A stretch of 64,000 nucleotides of DNA from Escallonia rubra (Eukaryota > Streptophyta > Magnoliopsida > Escalloniales > Escalloniaceae). Positions 1 to 9,600 of the stretch are shown piece by piece (position 1 is the first letter of the stretch; the number at the start of each line of letters is the position of its first letter). The DNA lies in assembly GCA_033065855.1 (NCBI GenBank), contig JAVXUO010001057.1, positions 1 through 64,000 of the forward strand, in the 5' to 3' direction. The notes beneath the pieces are model-generated. The model was given only the letters and a program-made list of their open reading frames with translations. It was not told the DNA's origin and ran no database searches. The position numbers and the translations under genes were made by a program.

Positions 1-640
1 CAGTACCATCGTAATGAGCGACCGCCACCATGGGTCCTCAATCAATCGCCGCCCTAACTCCATCAATCGGCCACTACCACCCTGCAATAGACCAATCGGC
101 CAGCGTCACGGTGCTGGAACAACCACAGGTCCATTCACTGTGAAGGTTCCATTTCTGTCACTGCATCAAAGGCCCGTCACCGTAGGTTTTCATCGACTAA
201 TCGGTCGCCGTGAGTCTTCATCACCAGTTCGGCCACCGAACGGCAGACTGCTGCCTTTGCTCCGGCCCATTTTACGCCGTCACGATCAACAGCAGCGGCC
301 ATCACCAGACACGCTGCTTCTGCCACTGCTCCGTCCAAGCCTCCACCGTGGCAATCATCAAAGGCACAGCCTTCAACTGCGACTGATACCCCCCAAGGAG
401 AGGCGACCAGATCTGGATTCATTGGCGGTGACCGTGGATGACTCTTCGGTGGACGGTGACCCTAATGGCGGTGATGCTGTGGCGATGCAACAACTGCCCC
501 TTTTGTAAAAGAGAAATTGACGTTTATCAGGTGCACTTTTCCCTTCTTAAAGAAATTATGTTCTAACCCCATAATTTCGCATATTTTTGGTTCTTGTCGA
601 CAATTAAGATTTATTAAAATCTTATAATGTGATTTATAGC
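1..640. other. Unassigned moderately GC-rich segment
   Basis: No gene is supported. A plus-strand open frame covers about 14-508. Its protein is rich in R, P, H and L, has no recognisable domain, and overlaps an equally long antisense frame, which suggests open frame by base composition. Since DNA to the right is repeat-derived, this is probably also transposon sequence, but nothing diagnostic is visible. Confidence 0.4.
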
Positions 641-1055
641 CTGCACATGAATGGCCATATTCGTAGCTAAACGCTGTATGCACAAAATTGTTTGTACACG
701 ACATAATACTAAACGGCTATGATTTCGAGTATCGGCACGCTTAACGTATGCCTGCATATTGCTTAACTACTTTAGCCTAGACCTATTCATTCTTTGGTCT
801 AGCGTCGCCCAATTGCTTCAATTAACTAAACATTTTCAGTCCATCCGAGTGCTAATAATTGTTCATTATGCCTCGCTTGCGTCATCCAATATGACACAAC
901 TGTCTAACTGACAGAGTAATAATGGTGTCACAGAATATGATTACTACCAGTTTAGTGCTAAAATGTAGTTGCATTTATCAGCTCATGCACTCTCTTGTTA
1001 TATTTTCCCGTAACATGTTTTCTCCTGCCACGAGGATTTACACTGCACCCACAAA
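640..1055. repeat. Diverged direct repeat, copy A
   Basis: This stretch matches about 2205-2540 in the same orientation. Shared landmarks in the same order are GGCTATGATTTC / GAGCTATGATTTC, TTAGTGCTAAAAT, TATATTTTCCC and CGAGG(A/G)TTTACACT. A minus-strand LINE fragment lies between the copies. The two blocks look like neighbouring units of an old repeat, or parts of one transposon, split by the LINE. Divergence is clearly above 15 percent by eye, so this is not recent. Confidence 0.55.
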
Positions 1056-1060
1056 GTTCT

Positions 1061-2180
1061 TTTTATTTTTTTATTTTTTTTTTCTAAGCAAGACTTATGA
1101 TAACAGAACTTCAAAAAAAAGTACAGGAAGAGGAAAAACTAGTTCCCATTTTCATCCATTAACAAAAGGGGAAGGATGGATGAGGTGGGAACTAGGCCAA
1201 AAAACTCGTTTACATCAGCCCATCTGGCTAGATTATGCGCTAACCTATTAGCAAATCTACTAACTTTTAAGAACGTCCAACAATTGAATCTTTTGAGCAT
1301 GTCCTTGGAGTCCTCCACCACTGCAAAGCAAGACCAACTTGGTGTTGAATCGCAATTGTTCATCCACTCCACAATCACTGAAGCATCACCTTCAAACACC
1401 ACATTCAAGCACTTCATCCTTGTAGCCAGTTTGATCGCAAGGAGAGCTGCTGTTGCTTCTGCCATTTCCGCATTCATTGGAGGGGACGCTTGAGCTTGGG
1501 CAGCTACAATTAATCCATCATGGTTTCTGATGATCGCCGCTTGGATGGTTTTGTCCATTCTGATAGCTGCGTCAAAGTTTACTCGGAACCAATTCTTTGG
1601 AATCGAAGGGCTGGACTGCAATGAGTTGGGTTGTGATGGTTTGGGAAGAAGAGCTAGCAAACTACTACTGAAAGCTATTTTCACTTGTTTGATGACTTGT
1701 TCCAGTGATGGTTCAATATTCAGAAAGACCTTGCGATTGCGAGTCCACCAAAGTTGATCGATAAGAGTGCAGGCAAAAAGGGTGTATTGGTGCTTTGTGT
1801 GATTATCACTGAAGGTTGGTAACCTTGGGTTGATTATGAATTCCAGCCAAAAAGGAATCTTTGATATGACTTGAGCAGAGGATGGAGCAGTAATAGGGGG
1901 AGGCCGAAAAGAGTCATGAGACGCTAGCCAAATAGCTCGGGAAAAGGGACATGAGATGAACAGATGGACTGGAGATTCAAACTCAGAAGAACATAAGGGA
2001 CAAGAGGTGTCCATACCTGGATTGAAAATTTGAATTTTGAGGCGAACTGGTAATATGTCCCAAGCAATTTTCCAGACCAGCAATTTGTGTCGTTCTCGTA
2101 ATTTCGCTTTCCACAGCAACTTCCAAAAATGCAGGGAATCAGAGTGGTGGGATCGGAACCTATTTTCGTTTTCCGATTTG
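1061..2180 (-). mobile_element. 5'-truncated L1-type LINE: zf-RVT and RNase H remnant
   Basis: A minus-strand open frame (about 2119-1139, 326 aa) encodes the end of a plant non-LTR retrotransposon ORF2. Near its start is a zinc-binding region (C-P-L-C, then H-L-F-I-S-C-P-F, residues about 40-60), typical of the reverse-transcriptase zinc-binding domain. From about residue 180 there is a plant RNase H-like domain (VNFDAAI, then FEGDASVIVEW and RLAHNLARWA). The reverse transcriptase and endonuclease are missing. A T-rich run at about 1061-1083 is the poly(A) tail read on the minus strand, which fixes orientation and 3' end. Coding similarity continues past the first methionine to about 2165. 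No target-site duplication was found. The copy at 14268-15134 is a close relative. Confidence 0.8.
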
Positions 2181-2204
2181 ATATATGCAACTTATGTCTT
2201 AAAA

Positions 2205-2540
2205 AGCCTACACTTGTAGCCTAACGTGTTTATCACATGTTCGTCACTAAAAATAAGAGCTATGATTTCTAGCCCCAGCATGCTTAGCATACACTTTTGT
2301 ATTGCTACGTATTCACTTTTTGGCAAAGCGCCTTCAGGCCATCTAAGTGCTCATAATTTTCTATTATGCCTCACTTGCGACACATCGTAACTACCTAATC
2401 GACAAGGTAGTAATCGTGTCACAGAGTAGATTATTACTCTCAGTTTAGTGCTAAAATATGGCTGCCATTATTAGTTCATATGCTTTCTTGCTATATTTTC
2501 CCATGACATGTTACGAGGGTTTACACTCCATTTCATACTT
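2205..2540. repeat. Diverged direct repeat, copy B
   Basis: This is the partner of the block at 640-1055, same orientation and same order of landmarks. It continues without a visible break into repeat-like DNA to the right. Confidence 0.5.
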
Positions 2541-3650
2541 GAAGAAAATTCACAGCCCCTGCGGCTTTAGTTACGCTAAGAGCTTTAAAAGGCAGCATCC
2601 TGCCTGCCAAGCGTCACACGTTGACTTGTGAAATGGAGACGCACATGCTAACACTAATCTGATAACCGTGAGAGCGTCACAGCCTATGATTATAGCTTGG
2701 CCAGTACGTCTAGCAAATTTGAGATCTCGTGCCCGTATTCTCATTCACATCGCTACACAACGTATCGACAAAATGCTGCAACGTCTTTATTAGTCATCTA
2801 ATGGCATACTGCTCTGACGGTCTCCACGTTTGCTACTTGCTTGGACAAACCATGGTCCTCTTAACTTTATCTACTCATCTAGCTGAGCAGTCAGACCGCA
2901 CTCCCTAGCTTTATCTATTTGTCTCACCGAGCCGGCAAACAACTGTTCTTTTTACGAACATGCCTTACACAATGACTAAGAAGCCCTCTTTGCATCTATG
3001 CATTCTTAGTCAAGGGGGCTACATGTATATGATACTACGTCCCTCTTGCATACCACTCTCGCACCGAACTGCACTCCTCCTCATATCATAGCTGAGCAGT
3101 GTGACCTGCTCGTCACCACTCATACCATATAAGAATCTATCAAGCAGTTGCAAACCTTGGTCAGTCGTCCCTCTCGAATGTATCAAGCACTACAAACCAC
3201 CACTTATTAACGTCAACCTATTCAATAACGCATTAACGCCTCACCTAACCTCCTCATCATCACGCTGAGAGTAGCTACACCCAATGTCCAAGGTCACCCG
3301 AACACCGAATCCGAAAATAATCTTGCCTTGTGCGTCACAAGAATAACCAAAACTGTTGCAATAACCACATCACTTTTTCTAAATGACGAGGATCGTCGTC
3401 ATCCCAGAAATAAATAGCCTAAGAAGAGATTACGAGGCTCACTCGTTAGTACCTCAGTCGTGCTCTAGCCACTTTCAGGACCGACACTTTGAGAAGGTCA
3501 ACATCACAACGCAAGTTATCACTCGGCACACCTTTACTAAGGACGTTTGTGTTGGTCTAGCCTAGCACCCGTGCTCATCTCTATAAGAGTCGCCTAAAAC
3601 TTGGCCTAACTGAGCACTCATACTCCTTTCTTGAGGAGTCACGTAAGCCT
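2541..3650. other. Non-coding repeat-derived sequence
   Basis: No credible coding region is present; the longest frame is about 60 codons. Codon-like structure is absent and the sequence runs without a break into the tandem repeats at 3.66-5.16 kb. That suggests the non-coding internal part of an LTR retrotransposon whose probable 3' LTR is at 5.28 kb. This assignment is inference. Confidence 0.35.
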
Positions 3651-3654
3651 CGCA

Positions 3655-3895
3655 GAGTAGAGATCCTTTGAATTCCTAGCTCACTGCTCGCTAGACTGAG
3701 CATAAAAGCTCTGATGGACTATCTCTGTTAGATTAAGCAGAGATCTTTCGGATTCCTAGCTCACTGCTCGCCAGACCAAGCAGAAGAGCTCTGATAGACT
3801 CATATCTCTATTTGTCAGATCGAGTAGAGATCTTTCGAATTCTTAGCTCACTGCTCACCAGACCAAGTAGAAGAGCTCTGATGGACCCCTACCTC
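3655..3895. repeat. Tandem repeat, about 84-bp unit, about 3 copies
   Basis: Three consecutive diverged units share CCTAGCTCACTGCTC, CAGA(C)CAAGCAGA and AGAGCTCTGAT(G/A)GAC in the same order. Each carries short complementary segments built on GAGCAGA/TCTGCTC, the theme of the larger array to the right. Confidence 0.65.
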
Positions 3896-4099
3896 GTTCA
3901 AAATGACATGAAGTGAAGAGAAATCAAATGAGTTCTCCTTATATAGAGATACTATTAAAATTCGATGAACATGATTTTACGACCGTTGAGATAACCAGCA
4001 TGTGGCGCCAATCCATCAATAAAACAGGGGGGGCAAATTTACCCATGTACACTTTGATGAAAACATTGGCAAAACTAAAAGAAAATACTTTAATCAAAG

Positions 4100-5160
4100 C
4101 ATCTACTCGCTCACCCGAGTAGACAAGCGCCTTTGGTCTTAGCCTCTGCCGAGCAGACGAGTGCACAGACCCATGCCTCTGCTCTAGATGAGTAGACGAG
4201 CGCCTTTGGTCTTAGCCTCTGCCGAGCAGACAAGCGCACATACCCATGCCTCTGCTCTAGCTGAGTAGATGAGCGCCTTTGGTCTTAGCCTTTACCGAGC
4301 AGACGAGCGCATTAGACCCATGCCTCTCCTCAAGCCGAGCTCCGTGATGGCCTCTACTAGGCCAGGCCGAGTAGACAAGCCCCAATAAAAGCCTCTACTC
4401 AGCCAGGCCGAGTTGACGAATCCAAGTAAAGGCCTCTCTTCAGCTAGGCCGAGTAGACGGGCCCCTATGAAGGCCTCTACTCAGCCAGGCCAAGTAGACG
4501 AGCCCTTTACCAAAGGCAAACTTTCCCACCAAAAGAGAAATACCACATTTGGCTATAAGTTTCCAACATGAAACACTGCTTCGATGCTAAAACATGGAAT
4601 GGGGAGCACATTAGACCCATCTGCCTCTACTCGCCCAGCTAAGTAGATGAGCTCTATTTGAGGTCTAAGCCTCTGCTGGCAAAGTCGAGCAGACAAGCAC
4701 ATTAGACCCTTTTGCCTTTACTCGCCCAACCGAGTAGACGAACTCTATTCGAGGTCTAAGCCTCTGCTCACAAAGCCGAGCAGACGAGCACATTAGACCT
4801 CTCTGCCTCTACTCACCCAACCGAGTATACAAGCACATTAATCTCAGTCTCTCTACTCGCCAAGTTGAGCAGACGAGCGCCTTTAGAGCCTCTAAGCCGC
4901 TGCTCGCTAGGCGGAGCAGACCATTAGTCTCTCATCTCGCCTAGCCGAGTAGACGAGCGCCTTCAGAGTCTCCTGAGCCTCTACTCACTAGGCCAAGGCG
5001 ACGAGCACATTAGTCTTGTCTCTCTGCTCGCGCAGCCTAGCAGACGAGCTTTTTTAAGACTCTACTCGATCAGCTGAGCAAGATGAGTACATCCATGCTC
5101 TCTACTCGAGTAGACGAGCACGTTTAAGGCCTCTACTCGGCCAATCGAGTAGACGAGACC
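4100..5160. repeat. Degenerate tandem array of palindromic GAGTAGACGAGC repeats
   Basis: More than a dozen imperfect units repeat the pattern CTCTACTCG..CAGCCGAGTAGACGAGC or the GCAGAC variant. Each unit contains its own inverted repeat (TCTACTCGG against CCGAGTAGA), so the region is a chain of potential hairpins. Spacing is irregular, roughly 50-80 bp. In places a longer unit is repeated, such as the GCGCCTTTGGTCTTAGCCT block near 4130, 4200 and 4275. The array ends about 110 bp before the purine-rich tract of a probable LTR, so it is best read as part of that retrotransposon. Confidence 0.75.
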
Positions 5161-5265
5161 TTTACTTCTGGTAAACTTCCAAACGTGGAGGACCCTTAAA
5201 CAAGGTCCCAAAATTTGATGCTACGACAATCGTCCTAATTCCGCATTCTTACTCCCAAAAGAATA

Positions 5266-5281
5266 CGGAATGGGGGGCAAA
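5266..5281 (+). other. Probable polypurine tract of an LTR retrotransposon
   Basis: The purine run GGAATGGGGGGCAAA directly precedes TGATATGGG, the expected start of a 3' LTR. A polypurine tract touching a TG start is the standard plus-strand priming site of LTR retrotransposons. A weaker related motif (GGAATGGGGAG) occurs near 4600. Confidence 0.6.
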
Positions 5282-5744
5282 TGATATGGGTAAAAAATAC
5301 CCACCAACGGGAAGGTGACACTTGTCACCACCAGATGGCACCAAAACTGCTCCTTGATTCTTAGAGATGTGGGAGTGGCACTTGCCCACCTTTCCACTAT
5401 CCCACTATTTCATTATGAGCAATAACTGCCCTTTAAATCCTGGTAACCTCACACTAATTAGGATAACTACCCATTATGTCAAGTAACGACTCTTTAATAC
5501 ATTCCTATAAAATGGAAGTGAAGGGGAGGAAAATGGTAAGTTCTGACTATCTAAGTTATTTTCAGATACTCTCTCAAAAATTGCTTACTGACTTAAGCAT
5601 CGGAGACTCTCCGCCGGAGCCCCTTCCGAGGTCCCGGCGCGTCACCGTTTGCTCGTGTTATGCTTTGCAGGTCTACTGGCGTGCTCGTATGGTCCCAACC
5701 GATGCTCATTTGGTCCTGGTCAATTTTTTACTACAACATACATG
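5282..5744 (+). mobile_element. Probable 3' LTR of a Gypsy-type retrotransposon
   Basis: The segment starts TGATATGGG directly after a purine-rich tract and carries a TATA-like promoter (CCTATAAAATGG near 5503). It ends around ACAACATACA near 5744. The right border is approximate, because no matching 5' LTR or target-site duplication is visible in the window. No gag-pol reading frame is seen to the left. The element sits in what would be intron 1 of the minus-strand NASP-like gene. Confidence 0.5.
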
Positions 5745-5912
5745 ATACGCCACTATAAGCCAGTCCTCATCCCCAATAATTAGGGTTTGATTCCAGCATA
5801 ATGCACAGGCATTAATTGACTAGGAAGTTCAATTGCATGAGCATATAATTAAGCTCTGATTACCTATAAGTTAAGCAAAGCCCTAAGAAAAATTATAACA
5901 ACAAACGCTAAC

Positions 5913-6187
5913 CTGATTTCTAGGGCACGGCTGAAGCACTCGGTGGCTTCGGCGTAATCGTGTTCTTTGGCCGCCCTGGATCCCTTCTCCATCAACTCTC
6001 CGGCGAGATCCAACGATTTCTCGTGGCCGGAACCTGACGTCACGCCGGAAGTTTCACCGTTGATGTCGTTGTTGCAAGAGGATTCTACGCCGCCCTGAGC
6101 GTTCGATTGAATGGTTGCTTCCACCGAGGTTTGCCCTCGCTCGGCATTAGCAGCTAGGGTTTCCGATTTCGCAGCGTCGTCCGCCAT
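5913..6187 (-). CDS. NASP: NASP-like histone chaperone, exon 1 only
   Basis: This 275-nt exon encodes the first 91 residues plus two bases of a protein that begins MADDAAKSE. It has an acidic, low-complexity N-terminus and then a tetratricopeptide helix pair at about residues 58-91 (KSLDLAGELMEKG, then DYAEATECFSRALEI). That pattern is typical of plant NASP/Sim3 proteins, nuclear TPR chaperones that bind histone H3. The exon ends at a consensus donor (AG|GTTAGC). The frame is open further upstream, but residues before this methionine look like translated 5' UTR. No further NASP exon is visible to the left, where the DNA is repeat-derived. Either intron 1 is very long and continues past the window edge, or this is a disrupted or captured fragment. 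From memory, Arabidopsis NASP lies next to HCF164, which is also in this window; this favours the original locus. Confidence 0.6.
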
Positions 6188-6397
6188 TGAGTGTTGCTTG
6201 AAAATGGTGACAGGGGCTTTTCTGCTTTCGACTTCAAAAACCCTTGTTATGGCGGAAAAAATTAAATTAATTGAAAAAAAATTAGGGGTGGCAGAATATG
6301 TATTCCTGTGTTGCTGAGGTGCATCCTCCCCGCGCGGGGCTATGCTATACGCCATCGTTTGGTGCTTTCTTAGGAAATGGTCATTTTAAATTAATAA

Positions 6398-6575
6398 GGG
6401 GTAAATTGCACTAGACCACCTAAGGTTTACATTGTTTTTCACTTAAAATTCCATAGTTTCAATTTCAGCACATAATACCCTAAGTTTAAAGATAGTTTGA
6501 ATTGGACCCAAATCGTCTTTATGTTTGAAAATAGGTTGATGGCTGTCCACCTTGAGGGGCAATCTGGGTAACAAA
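6398..6575 (+). mobile_element. MULE-like terminal sequence, left copy
   Basis: It begins GGGTAAATTGCAC and continues ACCTAAGGTTTACAT, matching the reverse complement of 16412-16594 over about 180 bp with moderate divergence. The GGGTAAATTGCAC start resembles terminal inverted repeats of plant Mutator-like elements, as I recall them. No 9-bp target duplication shared with the right copy could be seen (AATTAATAA on the left, AAAAGAAAG on the right). Confidence 0.5.
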
Positions 6576-7116
6576 AAAAAATCATTTAAGTGGAAATTAT
6601 GTTGGTTCCCGGTACTTGACGTGCACACATGCACGCGCGCTCATTTACTCTTTGTGTCTCTCTCACACACTACCCTTATAGATCTAAAAATAGAAAGGAA
6701 CGTGTATTTTGGCGAGAGAAATCCAAAGTTGAGGACCTCTTGATGCAGACTCAGGAACGAGGTTTCTTGATTGTGAAAATTACAAGGTGAAGCATTTGCA
6801 GTTTGTTATGTAACTACAAATTTTAAGTTTGTATAGTATATTAGTTAGCTGAAGTTATAGATGAATGGAGGTTATGGATACTTCATATGACTTGATCCAC
6901 CGTCTAATGAAAGGGTAAGGATTGCGATCGGAAGGTTGTTGAGAAAAATTAGAAGGCTGGAGAAGAAGGCAATGACTTGGAAGCTCTTATTTCTGGTGAC
7001 ATGGGTGATGATTACAGTTACGTGGTTAGAAAACTTCGAGTTGAAAGATATGGAGACAGAGCAACCTGATTCAAAGCAAATGATTTCATATTCGTAAGAG
7101 AATGGTATTGATGTAA
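6576..7116. other. No gene seen
   Basis: Short open frames only, with no recognisable domain. This is probably interior sequence of the element that starts at 6398, ending where the solo LTR was inserted. Confidence 0.4.
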
Positions 7117-7121
7117 CGCCC

Positions 7122-9308
7122 CGAAAATTAATTAAAATTCCCAGAGCGTTAACGATCATATAATCGGAATTCGGAGTAAACCTTTACAATATCAAAAGTC
7201 TCCCAAACGAAAATCAGAAAACCTTAAAATGTCATAAATATCTCATACGGTCATTCAAAGCATGCACTAATAACTCTCTATCAATAACTGTCATAGGGCC
7301 TCAAGCTTTTATACAATCCAAAAATTTCCTCCAACACGCAGTTTCAAAACAAAATCTAAGCAATACCAACTTGTTTGAATTAAATACACTTAAATGTCAA
7401 TACTAACTCTGAAATAAGGCAGCTAACTTTTGGTCACATAACTAGCCCTTCAAATTTGAAATTCCCACCTATTAATCACCTGAAAGGAAAACCATAAGGG
7501 AATGAGCCAAATGCCCAGTAATGTCGCTCAAAGGATCAATCAAACAGAAGTAAAAACGTCTGAGAAACAAAATTTCGGAAGTTCAAAAATTTTCAACGGA
7601 ACGGATAATCAAACTAGATTTCGAATTTCAAAATATGTCTAAAAAACAAGATTTCAAAGACACACCGTTTTCAACTGAATAGAAATCAGAACAAATATCA
7701 AATACGAAAACGGACACTAGCAGACTAAATATCAATTGTCAAAATATATCTGAATACGGAAACAGACACTAGCGAGTCATTCAGAAAGTGGTCACATACG
7801 TCATTCATGACATATGAGTCTGGTTCGGAAAGTAAGATCGCGATCTCTAGCTCAACTCGCCTGAGCTAACCCACGTTTGAATCCTCGTGGGTAAGTCGGA
7901 AATAAGTCACATACACTGTGACATAGCTCATAAAGTCACAAAAATAAAATCTCAAAATAATTGTTATCAAATATCGGACAAATCAATATTCAAAGGTTTC
8001 AAAATCACATTATCAAATAACGAATTCGTCAAACAATAAGTGGAGTTCACGAAATAATGACGATCATAAATCACTGAAACGACGATATCAATATGTCAAT
8101 ATTCTGAGGTCAAACAAATTCGACGGAATTTGATTTGCACAAATCATAGAATTGACAACAAGTCATTCTTAACAAAGTTCAAAACAAAAAAGGAGAGGAA
8201 GAATCATTTATCCCTACTTGAAGAAGTTCGGATTTCAAAAGAATCTAAAGGCTTACATGAGCGATTGGTCCATCGCTGATTCGAATTTCGAAAGTAAACC
8301 CTTACCTTAATCAAGCCTTTAAGAATGCAAATCCTCAAGCACCACTTTAGAACCTAAGAGCTTCCCAAGCCTTCTCCTTCTCTCTTTCCACCGCAAGGGT
8401 AAAGGTAAACTTCCCTAGCCTTTTGAGAGCCACAAATCCTTAAGCTCCTCCTTAGAGCTTCCAAACTTTCCAAACCTTCTTCTTTCTCCCTCTCTCCTTC
8501 TCTCCCTCTCCTCTCTCTCTCTTTCTCGCGCAAAGGAGAGGAAAAGAACAGAGGACCCAAAAAGCTAGGAATGAAATAAGACACTATTTATATGAAGGTA
8601 AAGAAAATTACACTATTCATTCAAAGCAATACAAGTTTAAGTCGACTAAAAGTCGACTAAATCCTTCAATCGTTTTCTCTCTTAATTGAAAACACTTTTA
8701 AGTCGACCGAAAATACCTTTAATTTGACCGAAAATACTTTTAATGAAAACACTTTTAAATCGACCAAAAACAACTTTGAGTCGACCGAAAATAGTTTTAA
8801 GTCGACTGAAAGTACTATTCATTCGACTGAAAGTACTGTTCATCGACTAAAAGTTACTGTTCATCGATTAAAAATTTCAGAAAACCTTTTTAGTCGACTA
8901 AAAACCACTTTTAGTCGATTGAAAACTTCAGAAATTTCAAAACACCATTTCCCTTCATTTTGATTCGAACAAACCACTTTCATTTGACCGAAAATGAGGT
9001 TTTAGTCGACTTAAAACCTTTAGGTCGGCCGAAAACTTCAGTAGCTCATTTACACACAAAAAAATCTTTTCCTTCGAATCAAAAACCCATTTTCATTCGA
9101 AGCCAAACTATTTTCATTCGACCAAATATTTCGGAACTCAAAAACTGTATCATCAATAAGTTTTGACTCGAATGAATCCACTTTCACTCGATCGAAAATT
9201 TCAGAAACAATCTCAATTCATTTTCTTAATTTTAACAAAAGACAACAAATTTATTTATTCAAAAATACTAATTCCGCACAAGGAAAAGAAAATTTTTGGG
9301 GTATTACA
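7122..9308. mobile_element. Solo LTR, 2187 bp, with 5-bp target duplication ATTGA
   Basis: The element starts TGTAACGCCCCGAAAATT and ends AATTTTTGGGGTATTACA. These ends are inverted complements at 15 of 18 positions and carry the canonical TG...CA of LTRs. The 5 bp on each side are identical: ATTGA at 7117-7121 and at 9309-9313. There is no coding capacity, primer-binding site or second LTR. This is what remains after recombination between the two LTRs of a retrotransposon. A TATA-like motif on the minus strand (ATATAAATAG near 8590) suggests the element reads right to left. A DNA transposon is less likely, because a 5-bp duplication and TG/CA ends fit LTR integration. Confidence 0.85.
8640..9190. 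repeat. Short palindromic GTCGAC repeats inside the solo LTR
   Basis: About twenty degenerate copies of a 15-20 bp unit built on AAGTCGAC(T/C)(A/G)AAAA are packed here. GTCGAC and TCGA centres are self-complementary. An open frame at 8724-8963 that reads as repeats of E-N-T-F / S-T-E is simply the translation of this repeat. Confidence 0.7.
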
Positions 9309-9313
9309 ATTGA

Positions 9314-9600
9314 GGCCTTGCTCTTCAACTCTTTATACGTAGCTATATGGAAGTTCGACCTCTTCTCCCGATAACCAAGCCCCTGGATTCTCATTCGAAT
9401 AAAACGGGCGAGTAAGCCTCCTTGCAAGGTGGTTTTTGCTTGCTTGTAATTATAGGTGATGTGATCTAAGTACTACTAAGTTGTTATGAGCATTTTGTTT
9501 GCCAACTGCTTCAAGGTTCTAGGACGAACAAGATCTTCATTTTGTTGTACTATGTTGAAATAATAATGAAATGAAATCGGCAGTTACTTTGTGGAACACG
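9314..9600. other. No gene seen
   Basis: Host or older-element DNA between the solo LTR and the LINE. Nothing recognisable. Confidence 0.4.

Noticed and set aside
14-508. A 164-codon open frame at the left end
   Set aside because: Low-complexity composition, no domain, overlapped by antisense frames; not reported as a gene.
4100-5160. CRISPR-like array of repeats
   Set aside because: Units are degenerate, spacing is irregular, this is plant nuclear DNA, and the repeats abut retrotransposon features.
6188-6355. 56-residue upstream extension of the NASP-like exon
   Set aside because: No similarity to NASP, and the ATG at 6187 starts the expected acidic N-terminus; probably 5' UTR.
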